A stretch of DNA of 36,269 bases from Porphyromonadaceae bacterium CG2_30_38_12. Lineage in GTDB: Bacteria; Bacteroidota; Bacteroidia; Bacteroidales; Paludibacteraceae. A program made the translations under genes and the position numbers. Under the pieces are notes generated by a model, which worked only from the letters and a program-made list of their open reading frames with translations, had not been told where the DNA came from and did not search any database. Of the stretch, positions 28,609 through 36,269 are shown in pieces; positions within the stretch are counted from its first letter, which is position 1; every line of letters begins with the position of its first letter. The DNA lies in contig MNZK01000051.1 of assembly GCA_001873635.1 (NCBI GenBank), positions 1 to 36,269 on the forward strand, given 5' to 3'.

Positions 28609-29322
28609 TTATTCAACCATATTGTGAAATACGTTTTGAACGTCTTCATCATCTTCAATCTTGTCGATAAGCTTCATTACTGCAGCTTTTTGCTCTTCGT
28701 TTAGCTCTTTCATGTCGTTGGGGATTCGCTCAAATTCGGCGCTGAAAATCTCGAAATTGTTTTCTTCTAAGTATTTTTGAATGGAAGAATAATACTGAAA
28801 ATCACCATAAATAATTATGTTGCCCTCGTCTTCGCCCAGTTCATCAACGCCAAAATCGATAAGTTCTAATTCTAAATCTTCTAACGACACATTGTCTTTT
28901 GGGGCAATTTTGAAAACGCATTTGTGATCGAATAAAAATTGCAAAGAACCTGTGGTGCCTAACGAGCCACCATGGCGATTAAAGTAGCTGCGAATGTTGG
29001 CTACGGTTCGTGTTGGATTGTCGGTAGCTGTTTCTACAAAAATAGCTATGCCATGGGGTGCATAGCCCTCATAAACCATTTCTTTGTAGTCTGCCTCGTC
29101 TTTCGATATGGCTTTTTTTATTGCCCTTTCAACATTTTCTTTGGGCATGTTTTCTTTTTTCGATTGCTGAATTAATACACGCAAACGTGGATTTGTGTCT
29201 GGTTCGGGACCGCTTTCGCGAACAGCAATGGTAATTTGCTTTCCTAATTTTGTAAATACACGTGCCATGTTGCCCCAACGTTTCATTTTGGTGGCTTTGC
29301 GATATTCAAACGCTCTTCCCAT
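28609..29322 (-). CDS. yebC: YebC/PmpR family protein
   Basis: A 237-residue member of the YebC/TACO1 family. The start MGRAFEYRKATKMKRWGNMARVF is the typical Bacteroidota form, followed by KENMPKENVERAIKKA, the conserved YEGYAPHGIAIFVE and NIRSYFNRHGGSLG. The family was annotated as a transcriptional regulator; more recent work on homologues links it to translation of proline-rich stretches on the ribosome. It is convergent with murA and transcribed from its own promoter at 29453-29483. Confidence 0.95.
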   Translation of the reverse strand: MGRAFEYRKATKMKRWGNMARVFTKLGKQITIAVRESGPEPDTNPRLRVLIQQSKKENMPKENVERAIKKAISKDEADYKEMVYEGYAPHGIAIFVETATDNPTRTVANIRSYFNRHGGSLGTTGSLQFLFDHKCVFKIAPKDNVSLEDLELELIDFGVDELGEDEGNIIIYGDFQYYSSIQKYLEENNFEIFSAEFERIPNDMKELNEEQKAAVMKLIDKIEDDEDVQNVFHNMVE

Positions 29323-29452
29323 GTTTCTTAATATATTGCTTGTTAGTAATTTGTAAATACGAAAAATAATTATCTGAAATTAGCTATCTCAAAAAAAAAA
29401 CAAGATGGCTAATTCAAAAATGAATGTAAAAATTAATTTTTGTTTCGGAGCA

Positions 29453-29483
29453 CAAAAGTATTAAAATAGAGCCATACTACCAA
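29453..29483 (-). promoter_or_regulatory. Promoter of yebC
   Basis: The minus strand has TTG (29483-29481), a 20-bp spacer and TACTTTTG (29460-29453). The predicted start near 29449 leaves a leader of about 125 nt, longer than usual here. No promoter was recognised on the plus strand for the divergent gene at 29554. Confidence 0.65.
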
Positions 29484-29553
29484 CCTTTTGCATCTTTTTT
29501 TTCAAAAAAACAATTCACCGCTGTTTTTCGTTTAGTTTTAAATTTAGAAATGC

Positions 29554-30348
29554 ATGACTGACGACCTTTTGGAAACAAAGTTTTTTTTGGATGAACGCGT
29601 AAGGCGTTACAATACAATTGATTATATTGAAACTGATCCTATTCAAATTCCACACCGTTTTGTGCGCAAAGAGGATGTGGAAATCGCTGCTTTTCTGACA
29701 GCCTCCATTACTTGGGGGCAACGAAAAGCTGTTATTAACAATGCTTCTACCCTTATGAATTTGATGGACAATGCTCCTTATGATTTTGTTATGGAAAGCA
29801 CGGATGTTGAGAGAAGTAGGTTGTTGAAGTTTGTGCATCGCACTTTTAATGGTGCCGATTGTAGCTTTTTTGTGCTGGCGCTCAAAAATATTTATCTGAA
29901 TCATGGTGGTCTCGAACAAGTTTTTAAGCTTGGTTTTGAACGCAATGTAAGTGTTTTTGGTGCGTTGCTTTATTTCAGATCTGTTTTTTTTGAGTTGGAA
30001 CATCCGCTTCATGTGACAAAACATGTGTCGGACGTAAAAGCTAATTCAGCTGCCAAAAGGCTTAATATGCTTTTGCGATGGTTGGTCAGAAAAGACGAGC
30101 AAGGTGTCGATTTTGGAATTTGGAATAGTATTCCTATGTCTGCCTTGCTTATTCCGTTAGATGTGCATGTGGGTGATGTGGCACGTGGGCTAAATATTCT
30201 ACAACGCAAGCAAAATGATTGGAAAGCGTTGGAAGAATTAATGAACATCCTATGCACTTTCGATGCAGTGGATCCTGTTAAATACGATTATGCCCTTTTT
30301 GGAATGGGCGTTTTTGAAGATAAAAAGGCTTTATTAGCAAGTTTCTGA
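29554..30348 (+). CDS. TIGR02757/DUF2400 family protein
   Basis: A 264-residue soluble protein with the family's hallmarks: IPHRFVRKEDVEIAAFLTAS, SITWGQRKAVINNA, FVHRTFNG, IPLDVHVGDVARGL and the end DPVKYDYALFGMGV. The family is widespread in Bacteroidota and some other phyla. Its helical pattern and the late DVHV motif recall helix-hairpin-helix DNA glycosylases, but I regard that as a suspicion only; no activity is established from this sequence. It is a single gene, and its last 15 bp overlap the end of rlmN on the other strand. Confidence 0.85.
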   Translation: MTDDLLETKFFLDERVRRYNTIDYIETDPIQIPHRFVRKEDVEIAAFLTASITWGQRKAVINNASTLMNLMDNAPYDFVMESTDVERSRLLKFVHRTFNGADCSFFVLALKNIYLNHGGLEQVFKLGFERNVSVFGALLYFRSVFFELEHPLHVTKHVSDVKANSAAKRLNMLLRWLVRKDEQGVDFGIWNSIPMSALLIPLDVHVGDVARGLNILQRKQNDWKALEELMNILCTFDAVDPVKYDYALFGMGVFEDKKALLASF

Positions 30349-31395
30349 AGTTGTTGCTTCTTTTGCTTTTTGCTTTTCCATGGTCGATAGCATGCCGCAT
30401 GCTGCAAAAATATCTTCACCTCGTGATTTGCGTATGGTGGTTGTGATGCCGTTGTTTGTCAAATAATCCCGAAAGAAGATCATTTTCTCTTCGTTGGAAG
30501 TGCGCAAATCAATACCAGGTATGGCGTGGAAACGAATTAAGTTTACGCGGCAATCAATGCCCCGAAGTAGGCGTACCATTTCCACGGCATGACGCATGGT
30601 GTCGTTGAATTCATTAAACATAATATATTCGAACGACACGCGGCGCTGATGGCTGAAATCGTATTTTTTTAGTTCCTCAATTACTTCATGAATCGGGTAA
30701 GGCTTCTGCACAGGCATTATTTTTAGTCGCTCCTCGGCAAAAGGCGAGTGCATACTTACGGCTAAATGGCATTTGGAACTTTCTAAAAATATTTTCATTT
30801 TGGGTATCACGCCTATGGTGGAAACTGTAACGCGGCGTGGACTCCACGCATAGCCATAATCGGCGGTGAGAATTTCTAATGCACGCAGTAAGTTTGGCAG
30901 ATTATCCATGGGCTCGCCCATTCCCATAAACACTAAATTGGAAAGTTTATCGGCTTCGGGTACTGATAATATCTGATTTAATATCTCGGTGGCTGTCAGG
31001 TTGGCTGTAAATCCTTGTTTACCAGTCATACAAAACAAACAGTTCATCTTGCAGCCTACTTGCGATGACACACAAAGCGTATGCCGGTCATCATCCGGAA
31101 TATACACTGTTTCGATAAAATTTGAGCTTTCAGTTTTGAAAAGGTATTTTTTTGTCCCATCAACGGAAGCATTTTCTTGTGCTGGTAATTGGCGCCCAAC
31201 GGTATATTTTTCGGATAGTATCGATCTGTTTTTTACTGAAATATTAGTCATTTCACTTATCGAACTGGCTCTTTTTGTGTAAATCCATTCGGTAATTTGT
31301 TTGGCTGTGAAAGCAGGCATGCCAAGTTCCGAAACGATGGTTTTAATTTCTTCGACCGTTTTTCCCAAGAGGGGTATTAATATGTTTTCAGCCAT
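30334..31395 (-). CDS. rlmN: 23S rRNA (adenine(2503)-C(2))-methyltransferase RlmN (radical SAM)
   Basis: A 353-residue radical SAM enzyme. The cluster motif CxxxCxxC is at Cys115, Cys119 and Cys122 (VGCKMNCLFCMTGKQGF). Cys333 in the FAACGML segment matches the methyl-carrying Cys of the ping-pong mechanism. MGMGEPMDNLPN, VTVSTIGV, LAVSMHSP and IRFHAIPG are also family signatures. It methylates A2503 of 23S rRNA and, in many species, A37 of some tRNAs. It follows ppiD after an 84-bp gap that contains a terminator, so its expression must come from read-through or a promoter I cannot see. Confidence 0.96.
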   Translation of the reverse strand: MAENILIPLLGKTVEEIKTIVSELGMPAFTAKQITEWIYTKRASSISEMTNISVKNRSILSEKYTVGRQLPAQENASVDGTKKYLFKTESSNFIETVYIPDDDRHTLCVSSQVGCKMNCLFCMTGKQGFTANLTATEILNQILSVPEADKLSNLVFMGMGEPMDNLPNLLRALEILTADYGYAWSPRRVTVSTIGVIPKMKIFLESSKCHLAVSMHSPFAEERLKIMPVQKPYPIHEVIEELKKYDFSHQRRVSFEYIMFNEFNDTMRHAVEMVRLLRGIDCRVNLIRFHAIPGIDLRTSNEEKMIFFRDYLTNNGITTTIRKSRGEDIFAACGMLSTMEKQKAKEATTSETC

Positions 31396-31416
31396 TATTT
31401 TTCATTTTCTGTTTGT

Positions 31417-31448
31417 AAAAAAACGGAATGAAGAGATTCATTCCGTTT
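31417..31448 (-). terminator. Intrinsic terminator of ppiD
   Basis: Perfect 12-bp arms (31421-31432 and 31437-31448) around the loop GAGA (TCTC on the minus strand); on the minus strand a run of seven T begins in the last stem bases (complement of 31417-31423). The opposite side carries ten A, so the plus-strand reading is also T-rich on its complement. It sits between ppiD and rlmN. Confidence 0.88.
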
Positions 31449-31479
31449 GTAAAAAAAAAAGTTTTTACCAAGATTTGGT

Positions 31480-33594
31480 TCAAAAAAAGTTCATACGATT
31501 GTCTTTGATGTCTGCCTTGTCGCGAATATCCTGAATAATGGCATAGGGCAACGAATAACTCATGCGTGAGTTCAACATACTAATTTGCATTTTTTTATCG
31601 AACGTTGTGTTATTAACGGTCGGATTTGATGTTTGAATCACATATACACCAGCATTTCCCTTGATGGGTGCCGAAATTTTATTTGCTCCAAGTGTCGTTG
31701 CTTTGCCAATTACTGCTGGTTCGAAGCCAGCAGCGCCAAATTGGTATGCCGAAAAATTAACAGCAGGTGCTACTTTTAATTCACTATTTATAGTTGCTCC
31801 CAACGAATTTAAGGAAGGAGTTTTAGCTAATTGTGCCGTTAGTTTTTCAATCATTAGGGCTGCTTTCTTTTCGCGTATAAGCTCTGCTTTTAACTGGTCG
31901 GTTACTTTTTCAATCGGGCGGATACCTTTTTCAGCTTTGTCAGTTATAGTAGCTACCACAAATTGATTGTCGCAATCATATACGTCCGAAACTTCACCTT
32001 TTTTGTTTTCAAAAGCCCAACGAACAATTTGCCGTGATTGTGCTATGTCAGCAATCTTATCGGTTGCAGCTTGTAATTCATTGGCTGTTCGCACAACATA
32101 TTTTTTTTCTTGTGCTTTGTTTGCAAAGTCTTCACCTTTGAGTTCGGCTGCAAATTGCTTGGCTTCGTTAAAAATTTTGCTGACCGTCATGTTACTGGGA
32201 GAAACTTTCATTTGTAGAATGGCTAATTTTACTTTGCTTTTAGGAGCTGTTTTAGCTGTAACCTGAAAAAGTTGTGTTCCCTGGTCGTTTTTAACGGTAA
32301 AGATTCCGTTGACGGCACTTGCAAACGATTTTGTCAGAACTTCTTTGTCCAGACCTTGTACGTCAGCTACTATCCAACCTATTTCACCACCATTGGCTGC
32401 GGTTTGTTCTACTGCAGAGTATTTGCGTGCCAATGCAGCAAAATCGCCACCAGTGGCTATTGCTTTCCAGATACTGTCAGTTTTTGATTCATCGGCTTTT
32501 TTCAAAAATATATGACGAATTTTTACAGAATCGGCTTGCATGATACCGTTTTCCATAACACGAGCCATGGTGTAGGTATCGTTTTCGAAAAGAGGACCGA
32601 TTGTGGCACCTGCTGGGCTACCAAATGCAAATACTTTTAAATTGGCAGGAACAGTTTGCACGGAGTAGGGTTTTCCGTCGTAGCGGATATCTGAATTGGT
32701 ATTCACAACGGCTGCTACATCGGCTGTTGTTTTAAATTCGCTGCTTAAATTATTAATCGTAGTTTCAACTTTCTTGTAATCTTCGGCAGAGGGTTTTACC
32801 GAAAAAACAACATAGTTTAAGGAGCTATTAGCCTCTTGTTTGAACAGATTTTTACGCTTCGAGTAAAGATCCTTAATGTCGCTTTTTGATATTTCGATGG
32901 TAGAATCGGAAATTGTAAAATAGGGCTGTACAACATAACTTACATCGAAGGTTTTTTTTGCTGCCTCGTATTCACTTTGAGCATCTAAGCTATTTGCAGT
33001 TACAGCTTTAGTCATCAATGCGTTGTATTTTTCTTGCAGTAAGGTAATTTTTACATTTTTTTCCCAAAATTTCCAGTAGCTTTTGGCTTTTTCAATTTGA
33101 GTTCGCATTTCATCGTTTTCGGGAGTCGTTTCTAAACTGTTCAGAAATTGAACCAATGCTGGGCGACTAAATTTACCATCTTGTCCGGCAAAAGCTCTAC
33201 GTTGAACTATCAATGGGTGAATGTTGTTACCTATTAAACGATCCGAAAGTTCATCTGTACCAATAGCTAAACCTAATTTCTTTGCTTCGGCAAATAGCAA
33301 TTTTTCGTTCAACATACTTTCCCACACCGAAGTGCGTAGTTGATTTGTAATGTCTTCGTTCAATTCATTCTGACCTGTTTCAATTTTGTAAACCTCTGTC
33401 ATTTGGTCAATATTTGCTGTGTAATCTTTGATGTTTACATCTTCTCCAGCAAGTTGAGCTACCGTTTCACGCGATTTGTTGAAGTAAGTGGAGCCTTGTG
33501 TTAATGCATCGCCAATAATGAAAGCAAATAAAGCAAACCCAACGATAAGCATTAGTAGAACGCCTCTGCTTCTGATTTTTCCTAAAATAGCCAT
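31480..33594 (-). CDS. ppiD: PpiD/SurA-type periplasmic peptidylprolyl isomerase chaperone
   Basis: A 704-residue protein with one N-terminal transmembrane helix (residues about 13-30, LLMLIVGFALFAFIIGD) that anchors it to the inner membrane facing the periplasm. A SurA-like N-terminal chaperone region follows (NEKLLFAEAKKLGLAI), then a parvulin-type rotamase domain from about residue 350 (KIRHIFLKK; GDFAALARKYS; NGGEIGWI), and a long helical C-terminal part. It probably assists folding of outer-membrane proteins. It lies 107 bp downstream of the CNNM-type gene, with no promoter match in the gap, so the two may be co-transcribed. Confidence 0.92.
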   Translation of the reverse strand: MAILGKIRSRGVLLMLIVGFALFAFIIGDALTQGSTYFNKSRETVAQLAGEDVNIKDYTANIDQMTEVYKIETGQNELNEDITNQLRTSVWESMLNEKLLFAEAKKLGLAIGTDELSDRLIGNNIHPLIVQRRAFAGQDGKFSRPALVQFLNSLETTPENDEMRTQIEKAKSYWKFWEKNVKITLLQEKYNALMTKAVTANSLDAQSEYEAAKKTFDVSYVVQPYFTISDSTIEISKSDIKDLYSKRKNLFKQEANSSLNYVVFSVKPSAEDYKKVETTINNLSSEFKTTADVAAVVNTNSDIRYDGKPYSVQTVPANLKVFAFGSPAGATIGPLFENDTYTMARVMENGIMQADSVKIRHIFLKKADESKTDSIWKAIATGGDFAALARKYSAVEQTAANGGEIGWIVADVQGLDKEVLTKSFASAVNGIFTVKNDQGTQLFQVTAKTAPKSKVKLAILQMKVSPSNMTVSKIFNEAKQFAAELKGEDFANKAQEKKYVVRTANELQAATDKIADIAQSRQIVRWAFENKKGEVSDVYDCDNQFVVATITDKAEKGIRPIEKVTDQLKAELIREKKAALMIEKLTAQLAKTPSLNSLGATINSELKVAPAVNFSAYQFGAAGFEPAVIGKATTLGANKISAPIKGNAGVYVIQTSNPTVNNTTFDKKMQISMLNSRMSYSLPYAIIQDIRDKADIKDNRMNFF

Positions 33595-33701
33595 TTTTAA
33601 ATAAGTTGTATTGTTAATTTTATAATTCTTTTTTTTTCTAAGAGGGCACGAATATACAAAAAAACCCTTATTAGCGCAAATAATTAAAATTAATTATCAT
33701 T

Positions 33702-34949
33702 CTAAACGCTTAGCTTTACTGTTTCCACGCGGTTATTGTTTACTTTAATACATTTAAAATTAAAGTCTTCAATGTTTATTTGTTCGTTTAGTTTTGGAAA
33801 ATTTTGGTGGTAGTAAAGTATTAATCCGGCAATGGTTTCATACTCATCCGACTCCGGAATATTTAAGCCAAACTTTGTATTTGCAGTTTCTACCTCGAGA
33901 CGCCCCGACAGGATATATTCATTGTCCGAAATTTTATCAGCTTGATAATCTTTGTTGTCATGCTCATCCTCTATTTCGCCAAAAATCTCCTCAATAATAT
34001 CTTCGAGGGTAATAATTCCTGCTGTTCCGCCAAACTCATCCACTACCACGGCAATACTTTTCTTTTGTTGCATAAACACTTTCATTAATTTTTGAGCTGC
34101 CATGCTTTCGGGAACGATGGGTATTTGATTGATTTGTTTTTTCCAATCGGTTTTGTGTTCAAACATTTCTGACGAATGAATGTAACCAATAATGTTGTCT
34201 ATGTCATGTTTATATATCGGAATTTTTGAAAATCCGGTTTCAATAAACGTTGCTTTGAGTACCTCCACACTCACTTCGTAATCTAAGGCTATGATTTCAG
34301 TGCGAGGCACACTGCAATCGCGAAGACGAACCTTTGAAAAATCCAAGGCATTTTGAAATATTTTTACTTCATTTTGAATATCAATTTCTTTATTAGGGCT
34401 GTCAATGCTTTCTTGTACCAAATAATTTAAGTCTATGCGTGAAAAAACATTTTCACTTTTGTTTTTTTCAATCTTGATACCAAAAATCCGCATAAAAAAA
34501 TACGACATCCAAGCGCTAAACTTCGAAATGGGATATAACACAATGTAAAAGAACAACAAAACCCACGAGAATATTTTTAACCAAAAGTTTGGATTTATTC
34601 TGAAAATGGTTTTGGGCAGAAATTCACCAGTAAAAAGAACGATAATGGTAGCAACTATGGTTTGTAATGTGGTTACAACAAATTGGTTGTCTATGACTTG
34701 AAAAATTGGAGTGAGTAGCTTTGCCATGAGCAATCCATACACGACCAAGGCAACATTATTACCTACCAACATGGTAGAAATGAATTGTTGAGGATGGTGA
34801 AAAAAAATGCCAAGTATGCTTGCAGAGAGGTTTTTTTGTTTTTTGTCCAGCTCAAAACGTAACTTATTTGCACTTACAAAAGCTATTTCCATGCCCGAGA
34901 AAAAGGCTGATAGAATAAGCGACCAAAAAATGTAAATTAAATTATCCAA
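33702..34949 (-). CDS. CNNM/CBS/CorC-domain membrane protein (hemolysin C family)
   Basis: A 415-residue protein of the UPF0053/CorC family. Residues 1 to about 170 form the CNNM transmembrane domain with the characteristic SAFFSGMEIAFVSANKLR, LVGNNVALVVYG and FTGEFLPKTIFR. A CBS-domain pair follows (about 200-325: VPRTEIIALD; VVVDEFGGTAGIITLEDIIEEIFGEIEDEHD), then a CorC_HlyC domain to the end. Proteins of this type act in Mg2+ export or homeostasis; the hemolysin name is historical. A GldE-like role in gliding is possible by similarity but cannot be judged here. It has its own promoter and leads the unit with ppiD. Confidence 0.93.
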   Translation of the reverse strand: MDNLIYIFWSLILSAFFSGMEIAFVSANKLRFELDKKQKNLSASILGIFFHHPQQFISTMLVGNNVALVVYGLLMAKLLTPIFQVIDNQFVVTTLQTIVATIIVLFTGEFLPKTIFRINPNFWLKIFSWVLLFFYIVLYPISKFSAWMSYFFMRIFGIKIEKNKSENVFSRIDLNYLVQESIDSPNKEIDIQNEVKIFQNALDFSKVRLRDCSVPRTEIIALDYEVSVEVLKATFIETGFSKIPIYKHDIDNIIGYIHSSEMFEHKTDWKKQINQIPIVPESMAAQKLMKVFMQQKKSIAVVVDEFGGTAGIITLEDIIEEIFGEIEDEHDNKDYQADKISDNEYILSGRLEVETANTKFGLNIPESDEYETIAGLILYYHQNFPKLNEQINIEDFNFKCIKVNNNRVETVKLSV

Positions 34950-34975
34950 GTATTTTTTATTGATAAAACGTGCTG

Positions 34976-35004
34976 CAAAGATACAATGTTTTTTTTGTAT
35001 TCAA
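34976..35004 (-). promoter_or_regulatory. Promoter of the CNNM-ppiD unit
   Basis: The minus strand has TTG (35004-35002), an 18-bp spacer and TATCTTTG (34983-34976), a good Bacteroidota promoter. Start is predicted near 34972, leaving about 23 nt of leader before the ATG at 34949. Confidence 0.72.
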
Positions 35005-35115
35005 CATAGAATTTGGTAGTTAGGTTATTACTTTTTTTAGCTGCTGTTCTTTTTTGGAGTAGCTTTGGATAATTACTCGGAAACGAAAACCGATAACTGC
35101 TACGTATGAGATGCA

Positions 35116-35500
35116 TCATCTGGTGCCAGTTTTTATTTGCCAGTCGGAATTTGCATGTATGTTGCTTCCAAAAAAAACTTCTGATACAAAATTGAAGTGA
35201 AAAAGATCTGCTCCAGAGTCTGTTATCTTATCCACCACATTCGTTGTGTCTGGAACGTTTTGCGACAGCAATGATAGTTTCTGGCTTATCTGATTGTAGA
35301 ATCCTGTCAGTCGGGATTGTTGTAGCAAGGAATTTGAAAGCTCTCGCTGGCTTTGCTGCATAGCCATTTTGTAATACTTCACAAAACCTAAAATGGACTT
35401 CACGCGCGCTATCAATTCGATTTTTTTTTTCGATTGGTTTTTTGACAAAATCAATAGCTCCTTCGCCGAAATTTTCAATGTAGATATGATGAATTTGTCC
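35116..35500 (-). pseudogene. Frameshifted relic of a response-regulator receiver end plus coiled coil
   Basis: In one minus-strand frame 35500-35425 reads GEGAIDFVKKPIE, the usual end of a CheY-like receiver domain (the conserved Lys-Pro). The match then continues in another frame after a run of ten A (complement of T at 35421-35430) as KIELIARVKSILGFVKYYKM and a Gln/Ser-rich coiled coil (QQSQRELSNSLLQQSRL). Joined, the two frames give one sensible receiver-helix sequence, so a slip in the homopolymer broke the gene. The phosphorylated Asp and the start of the domain are missing. The last 40 residues match nothing I know. Confidence 0.55.
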
Positions 35501-35716
35501 GTTATGGGTGAAAAAATGGCTTATGATGGCGATTGGAAACTATTTTTTAACTTCTTTACGGAACAGATTTACAAGCAAACTTCGGTGCGCGACTTTATGG
35601 ATTGTGAAAAAACGGTGAAAATGTTCCACTTGGTATATCTGAATTTGGTAAATTATTTTACCATTCATTCCGAAGCCGAATCGCAACTCCATCGCTATGC
35701 TGCCGACCACGCATAG
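35480..35716 (+). pseudogene. Fragment of a DUF1703/PD-(D/E)XK nuclease-type protein
   Basis: The plus strand reads FFNFFTEQIYKQTSVRDFMD, then CEKTVKMFHLVYLNLVNYF and TIHSEAESQLHRYAADH. This resembles the region just before the nuclease core in the AAA-ATPase/DUF1703 (PDDEXK_9) proteins found in many copies in Bacteroidota, where RDF, GEK, the F-xx-xYL-L and a G-Y-AD block are typical. The AAA part, the catalytic core and a start codon in context are absent, and the frame stops at once, so this is a relic of about 75 residues. Confidence 0.5.
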
Positions 35717-35990
35717 TGGCGTCGGTGGGCAATAAATAGGTTCGGGCTCGATACCTAAGCCGCTATCTGTAATAACAAATACCAGCTCGGCATTGTTGGT
35801 ATATGTCTGAATTTGAATAGTTTAGTGTGGAGGATGTGATGCGGTTGATAGAATAATCGAAATATGCCTGTTTTTATTTTCTCCCGCTTATACTTATGAT
35901 GAGCTACTGCATTATCTATCAACTTTAAATGCCTTGTTTGTACAAGGTCAAATACCTGATATGATAAGTCAAAAGCCCACGCCATTATGA
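35700..35990 (-). pseudogene. Decayed histidine-kinase ATPase fragment
   Basis: On the minus strand 35800-35735 reads NNAELVFVITDSGLGIEPEP, a clear G1 box (DxGxG) of a HATPase_c domain. Upstream, in another frame, LKLIDNAVAHHK could be the N box, and pieces in a third frame link the two, so several frameshifts are present. The sequence stops at the junction with the nuclease-like fragment near 35715. Together with the receiver relic downstream on the same strand it could come from one hybrid two-component gene that was interrupted. Confidence 0.42.
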
Positions 35991-36269
35991 CGCGAGCATT
36001 GTGCCAGTTAGTTTTTGTGTGTTCGTGTTTGTGAAATTTCTCAGGTTTCGAATGCGCGAACTACGGCAGAATGCTATTTATTAATATGTTTGAAAAAGTT
36101 AGTTTAATACTATAAAATAAAGATGTTTATTGGTGAACAATTTTCGTCTGCCAATAAAAAAATATTGATAAGATTGTAAATAAAAATGAAAAGAGGCATA
36201 AGTTCATCCTTTTTCTTTGCCAAAAAACACAATTAATATTATTTAACACACCTAAAATCCACTCTCTAA
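35991..36269. other. Non-coding AT-rich right end
   Basis: No convincing reading frame, RNA gene, repeat or promoter is seen. It may be further decayed sequence upstream of the histidine-kinase relic or part of an intergenic region that continues past the window. Confidence 0.4.

Noticed and set aside
29515-30024. A 169-codon open frame on the minus strand
   Set aside because: It lies antisense inside the DUF2400 gene, has a basic, low-complexity composition and no family resemblance.
35755-35985. A 76-codon open frame on the minus strand as a real small protein
   Set aside because: Only the G1-box frame and the possible N-box frame resemble a known family, and they are in different frames; it is better explained as a decayed histidine-kinase piece.

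Overview
This 36.3-kb, AT-rich window looks like chromosomal DNA of a Bacteroidota bacterium, most likely order Bacteroidales. The evidence is a SusC/SusD pair with an outer-membrane zinc lipoprotein, several exact matches to the phylum's TAnnTTTG -7 promoter element (three with a well-placed TTG or TTTG upstream, spacing 18-20), the lineage-typical DUF4290-murA pair, a TIGR02757/DUF2400 protein, and rpoB/rpoC proteins of 1270 and 1427 residues. I cannot name the genus from sequence alone.

Layout. 1-5828 (minus): a SusC-SusD-zinc metallohydrolase lipoprotein import locus; the last gene runs off the left edge. 5829-6326: a long AT-rich susC leader with two mutually exclusive hairpins. 6327-8001 (minus): pckA with its terminator. 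8002-8664: sparse DNA with one doubtful small reading frame. 8665-10562: rlmB (minus) and a lipoprotein S41 peptidase (plus), divergent from closely packed promoters. 10611-23969 (all minus): the core expression cluster, read as tRNA-Thr(TGT), tRNA-Tyr, tRNA-Gly, tRNA-Thr(GGT), tuf, tRNA-Trp, secE, nusG, rplK, rplA, rplJ, rplL, rpoB, rpoC. 23988-25183 (minus): xerC-like recombinase and hpf. 25392-28576 (plus): a short IS1595-like zinc-ribbon protein, a CrtW-like membrane di-iron enzyme, a DUF4290 protein and murA. 28609-34949: yebC (minus), a DUF2400 gene (plus), rlmN, ppiD and a CNNM/CBS/CorC membrane protein (all minus). 34950-36269: decayed DNA with relics of a response regulator, a histidine kinase and a PD-(D/E)XK nuclease-type protein.

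How the genes work together. Most of the window is translation and transcription machinery: tRNAs, EF-Tu, the L11/L1/L10/L12 stalk proteins, RNA polymerase beta and beta', NusG, SecE, the hibernation factor HPF, and the rRNA methyltransferases RlmB and RlmN. Around it lie envelope genes (murA, ppiD, CNNM protein), gluconeogenesis (pckA) and an outer-membrane nutrient importer that may handle peptides or protein-linked glycans.

The parts that most deserve a second look are: the operon pairing a transposase-derived DNA-binding protein that lacks its nuclease domain with a CrtW-like oxygenase; the attenuator-like susC leader; the inverted multi-copy word arrays in the tRNA/tuf spacers; the Cys-to-Asp MurA active site; and the gene graveyard at the right end. 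No CRISPR array, intact insertion sequence, prophage or biosynthetic cluster was seen.
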